From a bacterium (GTDB lineage: Bacteria > Patescibacteriota > Minisyncoccia > UBA6257 > 2-01-FULL-56-20): a stretch of 40,428 bases of DNA. How positions within the stretch are numbered: the first letter of the stretch is position 1; every line of letters starts with the position of its first letter. The notes beneath the pieces were generated by a model that was not told the DNA's origin, made no database searches, and worked only from the letters and a program-made list of their open reading frames with translations. This document shows positions 9,598 to 17,488 of this stretch, piece by piece. The position numbers were made by a program, and so were the translations under genes. Location of the stretch: contig JAJYDL010000004.1 in NCBI GenBank assembly GCA_021777495.1, forward strand, positions 1 through 40,428, written 5' to 3'.

Positions 9598-9606
9598 ATT
9601 ATATCA
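9598..9606 (-). promoter_or_regulatory. Extended -10 promoter of the bactofilin-like gene
   Basis: TGA TATAAT on the minus strand with a consensus hexamer, 6 nt before the ATG at 9591. This implies a leaderless mRNA. Confidence 0.65.
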
Positions 9607-9637
9607 TTTCAGGCAAGAAAGACCATAAAAAAACACC

Positions 9638-10375
9638 ATGGAGAAACATTCTATGCGCGAAAGCGTCCCGGAGGAAGAAATGCTCCGGGAAGAGAGGGAG
9701 AAACGCGAACGGGCCATGGAGGAACTGAAAGCGGAATTCCAAAGGGAGATAGCATGGCGCGATACGGCGATAGAACATCTCACGCGCCTTGCCTATACGG
9801 ATGACCTGACGGGCCTCTATAACCGAAGGAAATTCAATGAGGAATTTTCGAGAAGGAACAAGGACCGCGAGGGAACGGCTGCCGAAAAAGAAGGCGCTCA
9901 GGACATATTCCTCCTCCTCGATCTCGATAATTTCAAAATAGTGAACGATGCCTTCGACGAGGGGCACGTCGGCGGAGACCGGGTGCTCAAGGAAGCAGCC
10001 CGGCACCTTTTCGAAAAAATAAAGGATATATTCCGGAAGGACGACCTCGTCGCGCGGTATGGAGGCGAAGAATTCGCGGTGCTCCTGAAAGATGCCGATG
10101 TGGAACAGATCGAAAAGCGCCTCCGCCTCGGCCTCACCGTAATGCTCGACAAAGAGCACGTCCCCATAACGTTCAGCGGCGGTTATACCGTCGTCGAACC
10201 AGGGGAAGATCTGAGCGAGGTCTTCGCGCGCGCAGACCGGGCCCTCTTTGTCGCAAAGGAGGATGAAGAGCTCCCGGATGGCCGCATCAAGAGGGGAAGA
10301 AACAGGATACTCCCCTACTCGCCCGAAATAGAAAATGAAATAATGGAAAAAAGGGAGGAGCTTGCCGAAGAATGA
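9638..10375 (+). CDS. Diguanylate cyclase (GGDEF domain) with N-terminal coiled coil
   Basis: Makes cyclic di-GMP from two GTP. Residues ~8-48 are a charged coiled coil likely to dimerise the enzyme. The GGDEF domain starts at the typical AYTDDLTGLYNRRKF and contains the active-site GGEEF at 142-146 in ARYGGEEFAVLL. RKDD at 133-136 is the RxxD inhibitory I-site at the usual spacing, so product inhibition is probably kept. There are no membrane helices and no sensor domain, so it should be cytosolic, perhaps controlled by level or dimerisation. No EAL or HD-GYP gene is in the window. It is divergent from the bactofilin-like gene; CATAAA lies 8 nt before the start as a possible -10. Confidence 0.9.
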   Translation: MEKHSMRESVPEEEMLREEREKRERAMEELKAEFQREIAWRDTAIEHLTRLAYTDDLTGLYNRRKFNEEFSRRNKDREGTAAEKEGAQDIFLLLDLDNFKIVNDAFDEGHVGGDRVLKEAARHLFEKIKDIFRKDDLVARYGGEEFAVLLKDADVEQIEKRLRLGLTVMLDKEHVPITFSGGYTVVEPGEDLSEVFARADRALFVAKEDEELPDGRIKRGRNRILPYSPEIENEIMEKREELAEE

Positions 10376-10386
10376 TTCCGGGAACA

Positions 10387-10416
10387 TTGACCGCATTTCC
10401 CCGCGCATGGTAAATT
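10387..10416 (+). promoter_or_regulatory. Candidate promoter of the 74-aa gene
   Basis: TTGACC, 18-nt spacer, then TGG TAAATT (extended -10). Leader of about 48 nt carrying an SD, unlike most promoters in this window. Confidence 0.45.
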
Positions 10417-10470
10417 TGCGGCAGAACGGCATTCGCTGGAACAGGGAAACCCGCCGGAAAGGAGCGGACC

Positions 10471-10695
10471 ATGAAACGTCCGAGCGCGGAGTGGAACAAG
10501 AAGGAACGGCTCGAGCTCATAGGAACGATCGGCCGAACGCTCATCGAGGAATCCAGGCGCGCAAATACCGTCCCCGGAAAGCTCGTATTCGAAGCTGCGG
10601 AGCGGATAACGCTCATCGCCGGAGAATCGGCGTATTTCCTCGAAACGAACCGGGAAGAGATGCTGAAAGGAATCCATTTCGAAGGACGCGCGTAG
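10471..10695 (+). CDS. Small helical hypothetical protein
   Basis: 74 aa, highly charged and predicted helical (AEWNKKERLELIGTIGRTLI…), with no signal peptide or known motif. The gene is supported by one of the clearest Shine-Dalgarno sequences here, AAAGGAG six nt before the ATG, by a candidate promoter upstream and by a terminator six nt after the stop. I do not recognise the family. A small regulator or stress protein is possible but not shown. Confidence 0.7.
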   Translation: MKRPSAEWNKKERLELIGTIGRTLIEESRRANTVPGKLVFEAAERITLIAGESAYFLETNREEMLKGIHFEGRA

Positions 10696-10701
10696 CCGAA
10701 A

Positions 10702-10732
10702 CCCCACGCATATCTGCGCGGGGCTTTTGTTA
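10702..10732 (+). terminator. Rho-independent terminator
   Basis: CCCC-A-CGCA / TGCG-C-GGGG stem with a 4-nt loop (TATC), followed by CTTTTGTT. It ends the 74-aa gene. Confidence 0.75.
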
Positions 10733-10822
10733 AATGAGATACGATAAAACGGGAGTTTGGGATAACTGCCCAAGCAGATACATCCATGCTGCGGTGATAT
10801 ATAAGCCTACTTTTTTATAGTT

Positions 10823-10851
10823 TTGACAAGAATATACAAAGGGTATATCAC
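10823..10851 (+). promoter_or_regulatory. Sigma70-type promoter of the secreted 174-aa gene
   Basis: Consensus TTGACA, 17-nt spacer, TATCAC. A second possible -10 (TATAAA) follows. The leader of ~34 nt has no SD but contains AACCAACCAACACA before the ATG. The rest of the 10733-10891 gap shows nothing else. Confidence 0.65.
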
Positions 10852-10891
10852 TTATATAAAGGCCGAAGCGGAAAAATAACCAACCAACACA

Positions 10892-11416
10892 ATGAAAAAA
10901 ATATTGATAGGAGCGGCGATAACGCTCGCAGCCGCAGGAATGATGGTGGTTCCCGCATTCGCGGCAGGCGGATTCAATTCGTATGGCTATAATTACGGCG
11001 CCCGGGTATTCGTCGGTACGTACCTCTCCTGGTGCGAAAGCGGCGGAGGCACCCCGGCAAGCTGCCAAACGAGTCTTGGCGTCTACGCGAACGATCAGCT
11101 TGTCATGAAGTGGAATGCCCAATGGGACGCATGCAATGCGAATGAATGGAATAATCCCACCTATTGCCTTGGCGCATGGGACTCCAATGAACTGAATGGC
11201 CGCTTCCCCGGAGGAAGTGGAGAAAACTGGCACTACAAAATAATCTGGGTCGGCTCAGAGGGTAGCAACAGTCCCTATTGGCTGCCCGGAGGATACCCGG
11301 TTTGGGGAAACTACGAGGTGATCATGGATCAAGGGTCGGATCCGAATTTCGGTCCCGGCCATACGTGGAACGCACTCGCAACTCCCGCAGGATATGGCGC
11401 GGTAAACAGCCGCTGA
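10892..11416 (+). CDS. Secreted hypothetical protein, Gly/Asn/Trp-rich
   Basis: 174 aa with a clear signal peptide (MKKILIGAAITLAAAG…) cut near AFA-AGG. The mature part is rich in Gly, Asn, Tyr and Trp and has four Cys (WCESGG, SCQTS, DACNA, TYCLG) that could form two disulfides. No known catalytic motif is seen. It has its own consensus promoter and its own terminator, so it is a single-gene unit, perhaps well expressed. Function unknown; a cell-surface or released protein is likely from the signal peptide. Confidence 0.75.
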   Translation: MKKILIGAAITLAAAGMMVVPAFAAGGFNSYGYNYGARVFVGTYLSWCESGGGTPASCQTSLGVYANDQLVMKWNAQWDACNANEWNNPTYCLGAWDSNELNGRFPGGSGENWHYKIIWVGSEGSNSPYWLPGGYPVWGNYEVIMDQGSDPNFGPGHTWNALATPAGYGAVNSR

Positions 11417-11435
11417 TCAACGCCCATGTCCGTAG

Positions 11436-11463
11436 AAATCCCGCTTCACGCGGGATTTTTTAT
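11436..11463 (+). terminator. Rho-independent terminator
   Basis: AAATCCCGC-TTCAC-GCGGGATTT followed by T-rich sequence, 20 nt after the stop of the secreted protein gene. Confidence 0.85.
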
Positions 11464-11503
11464 TGCGAAGACGATCTCCTTGTTCATTGACGGCTGCGAC
11501 AAT

Positions 11504-11533
11504 CAAAGCCCCGCCATTTCTGGCGGGGCTTTG
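11504..11533. terminator. Terminator downstream of rnpB
   Basis: Perfect 13-bp inverted repeat CAAAGCCCCGCCA-TTTC-TGGCGGGGCTTTG. It lies 4 nt beyond the predicted 3' end of the RNase P RNA on the minus strand and can also stop + strand transcription. Confidence 0.8.
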
Positions 11534-11536
11534 GAT

Positions 11537-12011
11537 GCGGGGCACACTATAAACCGGATTCTGTCGCCGCGCGCGGACGCGCAGGGACGATCATTCATCT
11601 GGACCCTTGATTGCTCGCGGGTTCGTGCGGCACTCTCCGCGCGCACGCAATGCCTTGCGGCACGGTGAACGCACGGAGCACGGCCTTGCACCCGGTAAGG
11701 ATTTTGCCGTTTCACTTCCGCCTTGTTATCCCTATAACGGAATTGGACCTTCTACGTCGGGATGGGGTCCTCCCTCGGCTTTCGCCTCGGGACGTCACTG
11801 CTCGCACCTCTATCCTTGCGGACGCCCGGCGTTTCGCCGGGTACCTTTTTATCTCCGCCGCACCGGTGGCGCGTCCCGCCGTAGCGGGTCCCGGTCCCGC
11901 ACGAATGCGGTACCGGAGCGGAGAGAGTGTCCGGATTTTCCTCTCCCCGCCCCCGCACAACGGCATATGCCGCGCGCAAAGATCGGAAAGCGATCGTCCG
12001 TGCTGCCTCGC
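11537..12011 (-). ncRNA. rnpB: RNase P RNA (bacterial type)
   Basis: Catalytic RNA that removes tRNA 5' leaders. Read on the minus strand, the 5' region has the conserved GAGGAAAATCCGGACAC, the centre has ACGGCAAAATCCTTACCGGGTGCAAGGCC, and the 3' end has GACAGAATCCGGTTTATAG, all diagnostic for bacterial RNase P. The ends can pair as P1 (GCGaGGCAgCAC with GUGUGCCcCGC), which sets the borders. At ~475 nt it is longer than the common 350-400 nt. TGATATAAT (12026-12018) places the transcription start near 12011. The long ORFs in this region on both strands are spurious. Confidence 0.93.
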
Positions 12012-12017
12012 AGGCTC

Positions 12018-12026
12018 ATTATATCA
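12018..12026 (-). promoter_or_regulatory. Extended -10 promoter of rnpB
   Basis: TGA TATAAT on the minus strand, 6 nt before the predicted RNase P RNA 5' end. This independently supports the distance rule used for the protein genes. Confidence 0.7.
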
Positions 12027-12046
12027 TATTTCCGGGGAAAAATCCA

Positions 12047-12074
12047 TTGACTTGCCGGCGCGTTCCCGTATCAT
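12047..12074 (+). promoter_or_regulatory. Promoter of the HTH gene
   Basis: TTGACT, 16-nt spacer, TATCAT. Leader ~31 nt with a weak purine-rich GGGAGA before the TTG start. Confidence 0.55.
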
Positions 12075-12111
12075 TGTAAACGGTTCACAATCCAACCGGG
12101 AGAAAAAAGAG

Positions 12112-12393
12112 TTGGCACACATCGAAGCACCTGAAGGAAGACCGGAAGCACCCGAGGCGCATGCACCCGTCAAGGAACCCGCAATGGGATCGATCGCACG
12201 GGCGGGGCAGAACATCGCCGAAGCGCGTACCAAACTGAAAATGACCCAGGTTGACTGCGCGAAGCAAGCGATCTGGACGGTAAGCGAACTTCAACGCTTC
12301 GAACAGGGATTCGGAAATCCGAGCATCGGCATGGTGATACGCCTTGCCGCCGTCGTGGAATTCGGCCCCTGGTACGAACTCTTCACCAGGTGA
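12112..12393 (+). CDS. Small helix-turn-helix (Cro/C1-like) protein
   Basis: 93 aa. The first ~30 residues are Glu/Pro/Ala-rich and probably flexible. From about residue 32 a five-helix XRE fold is visible: GQNIAEARTKLKMTQVDCAKQ, then WTVSELQRFEQGFGNPSIGMVIRLAAVV, which matches the helix-turn-helix plus the E-x-G-x-x-x-P turn. It may bind DNA as a dimer; targets are unknown. The start is inferred as TTG 12112 because the frame is open further upstream but only across rnpB and the promoter. It is divergent from rnpB. Confidence 0.75.
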   Translation: MAHIEAPEGRPEAPEAHAPVKEPAMGSIARAGQNIAEARTKLKMTQVDCAKQAIWTVSELQRFEQGFGNPSIGMVIRLAAVVEFGPWYELFTR

Positions 12394-12415
12394 CCTCCCG
12401 CGAGGAATCCCCATC

Positions 12416-12452
12416 AGCCGGCCGCGTGCGCTGCACGCCGTGCCGGCTTTTT
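12416..12452 (+). terminator. Terminator after the HTH gene
   Basis: AGCCGGC … GCCGGCT with an inner GCGTGC/GCACGC stem and a T5 tail, between the HTH stop and the convergent RNase H gene. Confidence 0.75.
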
Positions 12453-12466
12453 CATATCGTGCGCCG

Positions 12467-13108
12467 CTATCGATGGAACCCGAGATCCGCAGGATTATCA
12501 TCGCCCGGAATACGCATGACGGCACCGCCCGCATCCTCGAAACGGTCGCGGAGCGCCGCAACCTCGTCCGCAAGCGCCACCGTCTCCGGAGCGATCTCCT
12601 TACGCTTGATCTTCCGCCGGGACCAGTAATCGATCACAAGCTTGCTGTCCCCGAAAACCCTCTTCACGCCGGTCTCCATGGCTATCTCGAGCGCGAAGCG
12701 AAACGCGAGGAGTTCGCCGTAATTGTTCGTTGCCGCGGCATCGCCGACGCGATGCTTGCCGAAACGATTAAGAGCATCGGCTGCGACGGCCTTATGGAGA
12801 AGATCGATCCCCTTCTCGTCGGTGACGCTCACCTCCACCCCGTCGCCCCTCCCCGTTCCCGCATCGAAATACACGCCCGGATCGAGCGCGGCGCGACGGC
12901 GCGGCGCGGCAGGATGAAGTTCGTACATCGCGCCTCCGGCAAGCCATCGCTCCGCGGCGGCGCGGTCCTCGAAAGATTTATAACGCGCACCGGTCACCCC
13001 GGAAACGATGGATTCGCACACGCTCCATTCGGACGTCACTCCCTGCCGCACCGCGACGCCTTCGCCCGGCACGAAATACGCATAATATTTCCTTTTTTTC
13101 GGAGGCAT
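12467..13108 (-). CDS. Ribonuclease H with N-terminal hybrid-binding domain
   Basis: Expected to cut the RNA strand of RNA-DNA hybrids. Residues ~5-58 form a hybrid-binding domain like that of eukaryotic RNase H1 and viroplasmin (KYYAYFVPGEG … YKSFEDRAAAERWL). The catalytic RNase H fold follows with the acidic residues in YFDAGTGRG, NNYGELLAF, VFGDSKLVI and GDDNPADLG (D-E-D-D). Start ATG 13108 gives 213 aa; the longer ORF upstream runs through the neighbouring gene. It is third in the pgk-DHH-RNase H operon, 10 nt after the DHH gene. Processing of hybrids together with the DHH exonuclease would be a sensible pairing (inference). Confidence 0.82.
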   Translation of the reverse strand: MPPKKRKYYAYFVPGEGVAVRQGVTSEWSVCESIVSGVTGARYKSFEDRAAAERWLAGGAMYELHPAAPRRRAALDPGVYFDAGTGRGDGVEVSVTDEKGIDLLHKAVAADALNRFGKHRVGDAAATNNYGELLAFRFALEIAMETGVKRVFGDSKLVIDYWSRRKIKRKEIAPETVALADEVAALRDRFEDAGGAVMRIPGDDNPADLGFHR

Positions 13109-13118
13109 TGCGGTGTGC

Positions 13119-14105
13119 TTATTTCCCGTTGAGCACGGGCACGATGGCATCGATCGCGGCCCGCACGGCACGCTTCGAGGAGATCTCGCATGCACCCGCA
13201 TTTTTATGACCGCCGCCGCCGAACTTCCGCATAAGCTCGCCGATATGGACGTCGGCGTGCTTCTTCCGCAGAGCCCCCTTGAGCCACGGGTTCGCACCGA
13301 CCCCCAGATGATAGAATTTCCCTTTCTTCGTGAGTCTCACGGCATAAAGCACCCCGGGATGGAGATAGTAAGGCGCAAAGCGGAGCGAGGAGATCTCGGT
13401 GCCCGAAAGATCGATGAGGGACGCATCGCCAATAACCTTGAGATGCTTCCGGTAATATGCGAGTCCCTTCAGATTCTCCTTCTGCGCGGCCTTCGCCATT
13501 GCCTTCACGGCCTTCAATTCGGCGATCTCTCCGAGCGGCTCTTCGGCAAGCAGTTTCACGAACGCTACCGTGGCGGAAAGATCGTCTTCCGTGCCGTCAA
13601 CGTATGCCATGACCTGGAGCGCGGGCTCCTTGAGCATGATCGTTTGTTCCGCGGATACGAAACGCGCGCCGTCGATCACATCGAGCCATTTCACGAGGTC
13701 CTTGAAACGCGCGGGCGGCTTCCATCCGAAATTCTCCTTGAGGGCCGTATAGGTGAGATGGCAGTTCGAAAGGTACTCCGGGTCGAGCCGGTGGAACTTG
13801 TCCTTGCGGAACTTCTTCTTCCACTCCTCCTTTTTGAATGCCGTCGGATGGTGATCGAACCAGATCGCGGCCCCCGGATGATAGGGAAAATCGAGAACGA
13901 TGGCGGGATTGCGGGGGCCCTTGAACAGCGCATGCCGCGCAAAGAACCGGTCGTCGAGCCACTGCTTCGTGAGATCGAAATTCACGGGAACGAAGTGCGC
14001 GATATCGTCGCCGCGGCTCCGGAGAAAGGCGAGCATCACCGCCGCGCTCGCACGGCCGTCGAAATCGTTATGGAAATAGGCATCGTAGATCATGGTGGTA
14101 TGCAT
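13119..14105 (-). CDS. DHH/DHHA1 family phosphoesterase
   Basis: 328 aa, related to NrnA/RecJ/oligoribonuclease-type enzymes that use two Mn2+ ions to cleave phosphodiester bonds. Motif I is FHNDFDGRAS, the DHH motif is WFDHHPT, and the C-terminal DHHA1 substrate loop is FGGGGHKNAGACE. Substrates may be nano-RNA, short DNA or a cyclic dinucleotide; the sequence does not decide. The start ATG lies 2 nt after the pgk stop, with GGGGGAAAG inside the end of pgk as a possible SD, so translation is probably coupled. An alternative start is the ATG at 14093 (MIYDAYF). Confidence 0.85.
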   Translation of the reverse strand: MHTTMIYDAYFHNDFDGRASAAVMLAFLRSRGDDIAHFVPVNFDLTKQWLDDRFFARHALFKGPRNPAIVLDFPYHPGAAIWFDHHPTAFKKEEWKKKFRKDKFHRLDPEYLSNCHLTYTALKENFGWKPPARFKDLVKWLDVIDGARFVSAEQTIMLKEPALQVMAYVDGTEDDLSATVAFVKLLAEEPLGEIAELKAVKAMAKAAQKENLKGLAYYRKHLKVIGDASLIDLSGTEISSLRFAPYYLHPGVLYAVRLTKKGKFYHLGVGANPWLKGALRKKHADVHIGELMRKFGGGGHKNAGACEISSKRAVRAAIDAIVPVLNGK

Positions 14106-14107
14106 CG

Positions 14108-15277
14108 CTACTTTCCCCCGCGCTTCGTCTTCCGCGCTCCTCTTCCTTCGAGGGCCGCAATGCCGGGAAGCCGTTCGCCCGCCAGGAAATCGAGCATCGC
14201 GCCGCCGCCGGTCGAGATGAAGCTGAACCCCTCATCGAGCTTGTACTTCTTGAGGAACATCACCGTCTCGCCGCCGCCGGTGAGCGAAAACGCCTTCCGG
14301 TTCTTCCCGATCGCACGCGCGGCGGCAATGCTCGCCTTCGCGTACGGCGCGCGCTCGATGAACCCGAGCGGTCCGCTCCAAACGATCGTCCTTGCCGATG
14401 CGATCTTCTTCGCGAAGATCTCCTGCGACCGCGGACCGAGATCGAGGATCTTTCCCGCATCCTTGCCCCGTCCCCATACGAAATCCACGGGAAGGACGAC
14501 CTTGGGATCGCGCGCGAGGGGTTTCAGTGCGGCGAGAATCTTGGGATCGGTCTCGCGGAGCGATGCCTTCACGTCCTCGCCGCGGAGCGCGAGCACGCTG
14601 TTTGCCGACCCACCCCCCAAAAGGAACGCATCGGCCCGGGAACGGAAATGGCGGATGACGCCGAGCTTGTCGGATGCCTTCGCGCCTCCGAGGATAAGCA
14701 CCACCGGATGCGCGGGCGCCACGATCGCGCGGGAAAGCCCGTCAATCTCGTCCTGCAATTCAAGTCCGCCGTAGCTCGGAAGGAACTTGGTCACCGCGGC
14801 GACCGATGCGTTCGCCCGGTGCGAGACCGCGAAGGCGTCGTTCACGTAGTAATCGGCGAGCGATGCGAGCGTGCGGGCGAACGCGGGATCGTTCTTTTCC
14901 TCGCCGGGCATGAAGCGGAGATTATCGAGGAGGAAAACGGACCCCTTGGGCGCGGCGGCGATCCGCGCTTTTATTTCGGAAAAGCGGAAATGACCGATGA
15001 ACGCAACCCGGCGGCCGATCAGTGCGGAAAGCTTTGCGGCATCCTTCCGAAGGCGCAGGTCGGCGGGAAAGCCGGTAGGAACGCCTTTCACGATCGAGCC
15101 TCCCGAGGGACGGCCCCGGTGGCTCACGACGACGATCGTGGCCCCGGCCTTGAGCAGGAACTTCACGGTGGGGACCACGGCGCGCATGCGCCAATCGTCC
15201 TTCGTGTTGAAATCGAGACGGAGAAGCGCCGTCCCGGCAAGCGAGGACGGCGTTGCACTGCGGAGATAAGTGATCAT
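14108..15277 (-). CDS. pgk: Phosphoglycerate kinase
   Basis: Glycolytic enzyme transferring phosphate from 1,3-bisphosphoglycerate to ADP. Signatures: LLRLDFN, VVSHRGRPSG, LLDNLRFMPGEEKND, VLILGGAKASDKLGV, and the nucleotide-binding FISTGGGAMLDFLAG near the C-terminus. Length 389 aa is normal, slightly short. Some motifs deviate, for example SHRGRP for SHLGRP and GGGETVMFL for GGGDS. The ORF track starts at 15313, but the extended -10 TGGTAAAAT ends 7 nt before the ATG at 15277 and overlaps the other ATG at 15286, so 15277 is chosen. First gene of the pgk-DHH-RNase H operon. Confidence 0.92.
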   Translation of the reverse strand: MITYLRSATPSSLAGTALLRLDFNTKDDWRMRAVVPTVKFLLKAGATIVVVSHRGRPSGGSIVKGVPTGFPADLRLRKDAAKLSALIGRRVAFIGHFRFSEIKARIAAAPKGSVFLLDNLRFMPGEEKNDPAFARTLASLADYYVNDAFAVSHRANASVAAVTKFLPSYGGLELQDEIDGLSRAIVAPAHPVVLILGGAKASDKLGVIRHFRSRADAFLLGGGSANSVLALRGEDVKASLRETDPKILAALKPLARDPKVVLPVDFVWGRGKDAGKILDLGPRSQEIFAKKIASARTIVWSGPLGFIERAPYAKASIAAARAIGKNRKAFSLTGGGETVMFLKKYKLDEGFSFISTGGGAMLDFLAGERLPGIAALEGRGARKTKRGGK

Positions 15278-15284
15278 GGCTTCC

Positions 15285-15293
15285 ATTTTACCA
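15285..15293 (-). promoter_or_regulatory. Extended -10 promoter of pgk
   Basis: TGG TAAAAT on the minus strand, 7 nt before the ATG at 15277. It decides between two in-frame ATGs. Confidence 0.6.
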
Positions 15294-15316
15294 GATACGG
15301 GGACCGCGTCCAACTA

Positions 15317-15363
15317 TAAAAAATCGAGGCCCGGGATCCTCGAAAGGACCCGCGGGCTCGCGG
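15317..15363 (-). terminator. Terminator downstream of the ATPase gene
   Basis: Minus strand: a ~15-bp GC-rich stem (GAGCCC…GGGCCTC) with a TTCG tetraloop flanked by TCCT/AGGA, followed by ATTTTTTATAG. Very strong. The 55 nt between it and the ATPase stop contain only a small imperfect hairpin. Confidence 0.85.
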
Positions 15364-15418
15364 TGCCTCACCTGGCAGATTTTCCGAGGCTGGCACTATT
15401 AGGTGTACGGCATGCGTT

Positions 15419-17464
15419 CTATCCCCGCAAGCGCTTATAAATCTCATCCTCGATCGCAGCGCGATCCATGCCGTACTTCAGGCGCGAGTATTCCTTGAGC
15501 TTCGGCACAATGTCCGCATTTCCCGGCGACCACGATTGCGTACCGATCCGGAGGTTGAAGGGGCGCGAGGTCTGCCCGTTCACAAGGATCTTCGCATACG
15601 CATTGAAGTTGTCGATATTGATGAGGTCGTTCTCGTTGAACACCGGCGTAAACTGCTTCGCGAGAAATTCGGCGTCCTCTACGCCCACGCGCATCACGAG
15701 CTCCGATCCCACGTTACCGAAAACCGCAGCCTTGATGGGGTCGGTAAGCTGGCCGATGAACTGATGGGCCATCGTAAGGGAAAGATGGTATTTCCGCGCC
15801 TCGCTGAGGATCGTCGCGATGGAATCCGTCGTGAAGTTCTGGAACTCGTCGATGTAAAGATTGAAATCACGGCGGGAAGCGGCATCACTGTCGGTGCGGG
15901 AGAGCGCGGCCATGAGGATCTTTCCCGTGAACACCATGCCGAGCAGGCTCGCATTGATATCCCCTATCTTCCCTTTCGAAAGATTGATGAGGAGGATCTT
16001 CCCGGAATCCATCACCTCGCGGAAATTGAACGCTGATTTCGCCTGGCCGATGATCGGCCGCATATAGTCGTTCGTGATGAACCCGCCGAACTTCGAGGTG
16101 ATGTAAGGCGTCATGTTCGCGAGGGAGGCATCACCGCCGGCCTTCGCGGCCTCTTTTTCCCAAAAATCGACGACGACCGGATTCGCGATCCGCGCGAGCT
16201 TCCGATTGCGATATGCGCTGTCGGTAAAAACGCGCGGCACCTCGACGAGCGTCGCCGGCTCATTCGGCATATCCTCCATGAGGAGAAGAAGTGCGTTTCT
16301 CATGTATTGCTCGAACATCGGCCCCATGGTCTCTTTATCGAAAAGCTTGTCGAAGATGCTCTGCATCTCGTTCACGATGAACGTGCGCTCCTCGGGCTTC
16401 GCGAGGTTATGGTCGAGCATATTGAGGCCGATCGGCCGCGTAAGATCGCCCGGATCGAAGTAGATCACGTCATCAAGGCGTTCCTTCGGCACGAATGCGA
16501 GCGCCTTTTCAACGAGCTCGCCGTGCGGATCGATCACGGCAACGCCCTTCCCCTGAGCGATGTCCTCGATGATGAGATTGCTGAGGAGCGTCGATTTTCC
16601 CGTTCCCGTCTGCCCCACCACGTAAATGTGGCGCCGCCGATCCTCGTCCGTGAGATAAATCGGCCGCATCTGTCCCCGGAACACGCTGTCCCCGAGGAGA
16701 AGTCCTTGCTTCGGCATATTGTCCGGGGGCGGAGCCTCTTTCGCCTTCAGCCACTTCACTCGGGGCGTCTCCGTGGAGGCGATGGGGAAATGATAGAAGC
16801 TCGCGATCTCTTCGGCGGAAAGGGTCATCGCATGGGAAGGGTCGAATTCCCGATAGATGAACTTCTCGATGAGCGACCGGGGGTTCCTCGGCTTCACGAG
16901 CCTGAACTCGTTGCGCATGGGGCTCGCGAACTGGCTGAAGCCCGCCGCGAGGCCGTCGAGGATATCGTCCGCCTGGAACTTCGATGCGGCGCTTGCGACG
17001 ATGCGCACATTCACGTCGAAAAGGGGCTTCGACGCCTTCGCGGTAAGAGCCTTCACCGCCTCCTCGTCCACCACTTTCTCGCGTTCCTTCTTTTCCTCCT
17101 CTTTTTTGGAATCGGGATTCAGAAGCTTCACCGCATCCTCGAGGCCGGTGATGAATCCGGCTTTGAATACCTTCTCGAGCTTTTCGCCTCTTTTCAGGAG
17201 CTCGATGTAACCCTGGATCGTCTTTTTGGCACTCGGAAACGCGGGACGGAGAATGACCTGAAGCGATGCTCCTTCACCTATTTCCGCGATCTTGGAGAAC
17301 GAGCCCACGATCGATTCGAAAGAATCGATCCCGAGTTCGCCATAGGTCCTTAGGGGGAGAGCGAAATTCTCCTTCTCGGCGACATAGGCCGCCACCGTCG
17401 TGCCATGAACATTGAAGATATTGAAATCGTCGCCCACGAGCTCCACGCTCGCGCCGTTCCACAA
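15419..17464 (-). CDS. TraG/VirD4-like membrane ATPase, main part (downstream of an in-frame TAG)
   Basis: 681 aa from a TTG. The Walker A motif YVVGQTGTGKSTLLSN is at ~281-296, followed by VIDPHGELVEK; the Walker B-like segment is LYIDEFQNFTT; the C-terminal RecA-like core ends near KYGMDRAAIEDEIYKRLRG. Residues ~105-150 include a Lys/Glu-rich stretch. Family: conjugative coupling or DUF87-like ATPases, common in CPR bacteria beside pilus/DNA-transfer genes. The N-terminal membrane part lies in the same frame upstream but is separated by TAG at 17489-17491. Without this stop the two parts form one 797-residue protein. The TTG start has no SD, so it may be an artefact of the broken frame. A strong terminator follows. 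Confidence 0.8.
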   Translation of the reverse strand: MWNGASVELVGDDFNIFNVHGTTVAAYVAEKENFALPLRTYGELGIDSFESIVGSFSKIAEIGEGASLQVILRPAFPSAKKTIQGYIELLKRGEKLEKVFKAGFITGLEDAVKLLNPDSKKEEEKKEREKVVDEEAVKALTAKASKPLFDVNVRIVASAASKFQADDILDGLAAGFSQFASPMRNEFRLVKPRNPRSLIEKFIYREFDPSHAMTLSAEEIASFYHFPIASTETPRVKWLKAKEAPPPDNMPKQGLLLGDSVFRGQMRPIYLTDEDRRRHIYVVGQTGTGKSTLLSNLIIEDIAQGKGVAVIDPHGELVEKALAFVPKERLDDVIYFDPGDLTRPIGLNMLDHNLAKPEERTFIVNEMQSIFDKLFDKETMGPMFEQYMRNALLLLMEDMPNEPATLVEVPRVFTDSAYRNRKLARIANPVVVDFWEKEAAKAGGDASLANMTPYITSKFGGFITNDYMRPIIGQAKSAFNFREVMDSGKILLINLSKGKIGDINASLLGMVFTGKILMAALSRTDSDAASRRDFNLYIDEFQNFTTDSIATILSEARKYHLSLTMAHQFIGQLTDPIKAAVFGNVGSELVMRVGVEDAEFLAKQFTPVFNENDLINIDNFNAYAKILVNGQTSRPFNLRIGTQSWSPGNADIVPKLKEYSRLKYGMDRAAIEDEIYKRLRG

Positions 17465-17488
17465 TCCCTGAACCTGCTTCGCCGCGAT

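Noticed and set aside
11611-12393. 260-aa ORF covering rnpB and the HTH gene
   Set aside because: The first part overlaps RNase P RNA and the promoter; only the C-terminal 93 residues are a real HTH protein.
15364-15418. Possible small RNA between the ATPase stop and its terminator
   Set aside because: Only 55 nt, an imperfect hairpin, no promoter; likely 3' UTR.
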